Source: Pampus argenteus
Lineage: Eukaryota > Chordata > Actinopteri > Scombriformes > Stromateidae
Assembly: GCA_036937835.1 (NCBI GenBank)
Contig: CM072879.1
Location: forward strand, 13,695,001 to 13,759,000
Length of the DNA stretch: 64,000 nt
Direction of reading: 5' to 3'
A program made the translations under genes and the position numbers. Under the pieces are notes generated by a model. That model had not been told where the DNA came from, searched no databases, and saw nothing but the letters and a program-made list of their open reading frames with translations. Below are positions 61,701 through 64,000 of this stretch, in pieces; positions within the stretch are counted from its first letter, which is position 1, and every line of letters starts with the position of its first letter.

Positions 61701-62062
61701 TTTTAAAAAAAAAATATTTTTTTTATATTATATTACCTTCTTAATGAAACTTTTCCTCCTCTGAACGCGGCTAAACGCTGGACCAATCACCTGACTGGTC
61801 TCCTTGGAAACAAACGGCGGGGCATGTACCTGCAGTACCTCAGCTTCCAACAGGGGCAGTTCAGTTAACTTATTTTGATGATGAAACTGGAAATAAAGTA
61901 GGGAAATATTGTGGTTTATGATTGCGGCAAGACAGTGATGACTGTACACATTTACATAACACTGTGTACGTGTTTATGTACCTGGTATACGTCGCGAAGC
62001 TTATCGCTGGGGGCTCCAACCACTACACATGCCTCCAGCAGTCCTGACGGGAGCTCCGCCAT
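48543..62062 (-). CDS. dennd3: DENN domain-containing protein 3, complete coding region
   Basis: Guanine-nucleotide exchange factor for Rab12 in endosome/autophagy traffic, activated by ULK phosphorylation in mammals. Exons in order: 61982-62062, 61737-61886, 61504-61639, 60692-60807, 60451-60611, 60226-60337, 60013-60132, 59829-59927, 59615-59734, 59033-59148, 58600-58755, 58412-58508, 58203-58306, 57271-57476, 57037-57196, 56554-56710, 55936-56158, 55020-55099, 54525-54704, 54189-54359, 53635-53764, 53228-53335, 51216-51313, 49900-50054, 49561-49627, 49297-49369, 49098-49216, 48839-48976, 48543-48737. All phases join: 3828 nt, 1275 codons plus TAG, against about 1200 residues in human. The start reads MAELPSGLLEACVVVGAP and the end GKIAIWKVE. 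Next to ptk2, as on human 8q24.3. Confidence 0.96.
50055..51215 (-). other. dennd3 intron 23
   Basis: 1.2-kb intron with a short (CA)n at about 50455-50478. No exon or RNA gene is seen. Confidence 0.7.
51314..53227 (-). other. dennd3 intron 22 with an unassigned small ORF
   Basis: 1.9-kb intron, the largest in dennd3. It has a (GA)n tract at 51742-51799. A minus-strand 76-codon frame at 52029-52259 has balanced, non-repetitive composition (for example LCPFGFYCLGTYYVAGRL and KAVAFSGQTVWGHLDARL). I could not assign it; an exapted or pseudogenic fragment is possible. Confidence 0.5.
51742..51799. repeat. (GA)n microsatellite
   Basis: About 28 GA units with two GATA interruptions, in dennd3 intron 22. 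Confidence 0.95.
53635..54704 (-). CDS. dennd3: dennd3 exons 19-21: PH-like region
   Basis: Residues about 799-958. IEPTECVFKLSSSVKTSRG, GKIAMTQRRLFLLTDGRPGY, VEVAQYRDLE|EVKVSSAPF and LRIPSLKLRVRGRKEAFEA have the strand pattern and terminal helix (TETELWNLMVKEMCAG) of a GRAM/PH-type fold, the region called PHenn in human DENND3. That region is known for an intramolecular DENN contact relieved by phosphorylation. Exon 21 (DPQYMQQALTNALLMDAVVG) links to the propeller. Exons 19 and 20 are both phase 0. Confidence 0.85.
55020..57476 (-). CDS. dennd3: dennd3 exons 14-18: regulatory linker and helical region
   Basis: About residues 523-798. Exon 14 (206 nt) is Ser/Pro-rich and probably disordered: SELSRSGYSNYTSPDNRLSK, ASLPNLEQPASD, SPNRPASLRKM. 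In mammals the ULK-phosphorylated serines lie in the comparable linker, but I cannot assign the exact residue. Exons 15-16 give FPPPLAYHYVQNYYSDMVGS and YHYLRGLVNTVSNRRLDALE. Exon 17 gives a charged RRPELKRLISRVKRDQERER and YMQLEEFVKCVQESGIV. Exon 18 (80 nt) gives VGPELFRVFYTIWKETEAEA, and its acceptor is preceded by a long UG repeat. Confidence 0.92.
55100..55935 (-). other. dennd3 intron 17
   Basis: 0.84-kb intron with the (CA)25 at its 3' end and a shorter CA-rich stretch at 55305-55340. Its first bases are the source of the duplicate seen at 62290-62336. Confidence 0.7.
55105..55154. repeat. (CA)n abutting dennd3 exon 18 acceptor
   Basis: 25 CA units. In the transcript it is a (UG)25 tract ending only about 4 nt before the acceptor AG (UGUUGCAG). 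Confidence 0.97.
57477..58202 (-). other. dennd3 intron 13
   Basis: 0.7-kb intron. Nothing recognisable beyond AT-rich sequence. Confidence 0.6.
58203..62062 (-). CDS. dennd3: dennd3 exons 1-13: tripartite DENN module
   Basis: About residues 1-522. The u-DENN part spans exons 1-4 (LLEACVVVGAPSDKL, then DSYHFLVFTDLFGNRTHG and VVQYYRAVQ). The core DENN spans exons 5-9 (YTPFAVCVISKFPYYNALRD, SREDPDSPVIDIDLHLPFL, EQRLVFFSADWARLTLVAE, VPVLARGMLDFLMAPTAF). The d-DENN spans exons 10-13 (DLILVNVDDGII, RLNTQIQNIALELVVNIFR, DQPFYKKVLDTHIFHSFLRD). The exon 7 acceptor was placed at 60132, because this restores SFSLRPLQVVLPSRED in line with human FNLKPLQIVLPAR. A competing acceptor 27 nt further downstream is also in frame. 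This module catalyses GDP release from Rab12. Confidence 0.93.
60808..61503 (-). other. dennd3 intron 3
   Basis: 0.7-kb intron. No RNA gene or mobile element recognised. Confidence 0.6.
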
Positions 62063-62088
62063 CACATACAAACGCGCACACACACACA
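62063..62088 (-). other. dennd3: dennd3 5' UTR segment
   Basis: The minus-strand acceptor TTTCTTTGCAG at 62089-62099 would begin the first coding exon 26 nt before the ATG, implying at least one upstream non-coding exon. That exon is not identified in the remaining 1.9 kb. Confidence 0.5.
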
Positions 62089-62178
62089 CTGCAAAGAAAC
62101 ACACACATTGTGCATTTAGATGAGACAATATCATTATAGTTTATTAAATGAAGAGATGATTTTAGATATCACTAAACC

Positions 62179-62210
62179 CTAGTTTTGTCACATGGACATG
62201 ACAAAACTAG
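62179..62210. repeat. 12-bp perfect inverted repeat, 8-nt loop
   Basis: CTAGTTTTGTCA (62179-62190) and its exact reverse complement (62199-62210) enclose CATGGACA. It lies about 120 bp upstream of the dennd3 ATG. Confidence 0.9.
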
Positions 62211-62289
62211 AGGTTGGGTAACCAAATTTGCAAAATACAGCGTCAACTAGACAGGAACCAGCATAATTATCACATACTACACACACACA

Positions 62290-62336
62290 CACACACACAC
62301 ACACTTTAATAAACTACCTACCTACAGTTAGAGCAT
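62290..62336 (+). repeat. Displaced copy of dennd3 exon 17/intron 17 junction
   Basis: CACACTTTAATAAACTAC, then one changed base, then the TACCTACAGTTAGAGCAT stretch. It repeats 55904-55950 over about 47 bp including the CA run. The source segment contains the donor and last codons of dennd3 exon 17. Confidence 0.88.
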
Positions 62337-62830
62337 GTAGGCACACATTCACAATCCAACACACCCAGAGATACAGGCATACACATGTAACTAATACACA
62401 CAGGATATTTTAGGTCTTGCTTACTGGCACAGGAAACCAGTTGTCATCTGCATCAGAACCACAGATGGGAAAACCAAGTTACTGTGACTGTTACTCAAAG
62501 TGAACGAAAAGCAAAATGTTAACTACTTTAAAACTGGCCTGTTTTACAATCAGTTACTGGTGATGTGCAAAAACTGCTTTAACCCTTTATCAATCTTATA
62601 TACTGTCATGCAGATGGGTTTTTTTTTCTTCTCCACTTTCTTCCTGAACATGTCTCCTTCTGTCTTCTTCTCTTTTCTTTCTTCACCTTCGACACTCACT
62701 TCGCTCACTTTTCTTTCTCTCAGGCCATTCCGGCCTCTGACTAACCAACTACCCTGCTGTGTCACAAAAAAGGTTTGGAAACACACACTGAAGTTATTTA
62801 TTCCCTGAAAACCCCTCATTTTGTAAACTC

Positions 62831-62835
<5 letters not shown>

Positions 62836-62871
<36 letters not shown>
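62836..62871. repeat. (GT)n microsatellite
   Basis: About 18 GT units upstream of dennd3. Confidence 0.95.
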
Positions 62872-62875
<4 letters not shown>

Positions 62876-63599
62876 ACTGCACGTAAACTCAACCAGTGTT
62901 CAGCATCAACAGCGGTTTTAGAGCCGTCTTGCAGTAATGAACTGGCAGGACAGTCTCACACAGACACACACCCTCAAACACTTAATAAAATCCAGATGTC
63001 GTGCATGTGAGACAAAGACAAATGAAGGAGGATCCATGGAGAGGTTTTCATATTTTCGTTTTCTTCTTGTACTTCAATTCATCAACTCTCAAAAATAAGA
63101 CGTCAACAAGAAAAAACAACACAACACTAAGGATTAAGTGTAGAATATATAATATACATGCATCATATAGCTCACAGGCTTGTGTAGGGACTTGGTTGCC
63201 CCCCCATGCTGTGTTACTGTCAGAGAGGAAGATGCTTTGATGTAGACAACAACAACAACTTCACCAAGCAGTCAAGTATTTTCTATAACCTCCAAAATGA
63301 AAGTGGAGAAGTAACACGTTTATTACAGAATAACGTATTTGCATGCATGTTATTGTATGTATGTAATTGTCATACTTTTTTTTATTTATTTATTAGAAAT
63401 ATCATGTATAATCCACATTGTAAATTCCATGGACAATAAATGGGTGAAATGTTTGACCATTATTTCTCTTAGTTTCTGTTGTTGTTCTGTTGTCTGTTCA
63501 TATAAATAAACAGACAAGATGCAGCATTTGATTTTTACATGTTTTCAGTGTTTTTAATTTCACTGTCTTAAAGCTGAGGGCAACTTAACATCTCAATAA

Positions 63600-63880
63600 C
63601 TAATTTAAATTAATTAGTGTGTGGCCTATGTGACAAGTGTGACACTATGTTTATTCTCCTCATCAATTAATCTGACAATTATTTTCTTTAATTAATCGAT
63701 CAGGTTGTTTGGACAGTAAATGTCTTGTTTTCCCTCTAACAGTCCACAGAGACATTCAGTTTACTGTCACAGAAGATTAAAGAAACCAGAAAATATTCAC
63801 ACTTGAAAAGTTGGAATCAACTCAATTTAACTCAAAACGATAATCGATTGACACCAATAGCTGGCGATTAATTATAACGG
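63600..63880. repeat. Probable AT-rich dispersed element
   Basis: Multiple ATTAATCGAT-like motifs with the internal CAGTTTACTGTCACAGAAGA and GATAATCGATTGAC, as in the common teleost family suspected at 32325-32570. Family assignment is from memory. Confidence 0.5.
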
Positions 63881-64000
63881 CTGACAGCTATAAATCTCAA
63901 CTAAATGATCACGGTTGCAATGCAAACCGACATGACGTTAGCACAACAGACAGAGACCAGTCGAGCAAGATTCTTGACAACTTTAAAATCACAGACTGAC

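Larger units (their letters stand above)
62089..64000. other. dennd3 upstream region, no gene recognised
   Basis: Contains an inverted repeat at 62179-62210, the duplicated dennd3 splice-junction fragment at 62290-62336, (GT)n at 62836-62871 and an AT-rich dispersed element at about 63600-63880. No exon of a further gene is seen. In human the next gene is SLC45A4, and none of its segments was recognised here. Confidence 0.5.

Overview
The window comes from a vertebrate nuclear genome, almost certainly a ray-finned (teleost) fish. Two large multi-exon genes lie on the minus strand with short-to-medium introns, abundant (CA)n, (GA)n and pentanucleotide microsatellites, and dispersed teleost-like repeats. 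The two genes are focal adhesion kinase (ptk2/FAK) and dennd3, which are also neighbours on human chromosome 8q24.3. All exon coordinates below were set by hand from GT/AG splice signals, codon phase and recalled family sequence. Every junction listed keeps frame.

Layout, left to right. (1) 1-23307: ptk2 on the minus strand, missing its 3' end. It has 22 confident coding exons giving 746 codons: the whole FERM domain, the autophosphorylation linker and the whole tyrosine kinase domain. A 21-nt alternative microexon corresponds to the mammalian 'box 7' insert. A possible 23rd exon is cut by the left window edge, and the C-terminal proline-rich/FAT part lies outside. (2) 23308-40996: the long first intron, full of microsatellites, with a probable non-coding first exon and promoter near 40997-41230. 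(3) 41773-46510: a tandem array of 18 tRNA-His(GTG) genes, all on the minus strand, at an exact 274-bp period with no indels across 4.7 kb. (4) 46511-48542: intergenic sequence and dennd3 3' UTR. (5) 48543-62062: a complete dennd3 coding region of 29 exons, 1275 codons plus stop, with DENN module, linker, PH-like region and C-terminal beta-propeller. (6) 62063-64000: dennd3 upstream sequence with a repeat and no further gene recognised.

The two protein genes act in different pathways: FAK in integrin/growth-factor signalling at adhesions, DENND3 as a Rab12 exchange factor in endosome and autophagy traffic. Their adjacency is conserved synteny. The unusual item is the tRNA-His array between them. 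Its spacers are almost as conserved as its genes, two copies have damaged T-arms, the usual nearby Pol III terminator is missing from internal copies, and shuffled variant patterns suggest ongoing gene conversion or unequal exchange. Other points of interest are a UG-repeat acceptor in dennd3 exon 18, a small duplicated dennd3 exon-17 splice junction upstream of the gene, a CCAAT/CRE cluster inside ptk2, and head-to-head (GT)n/(CA)n pairs.
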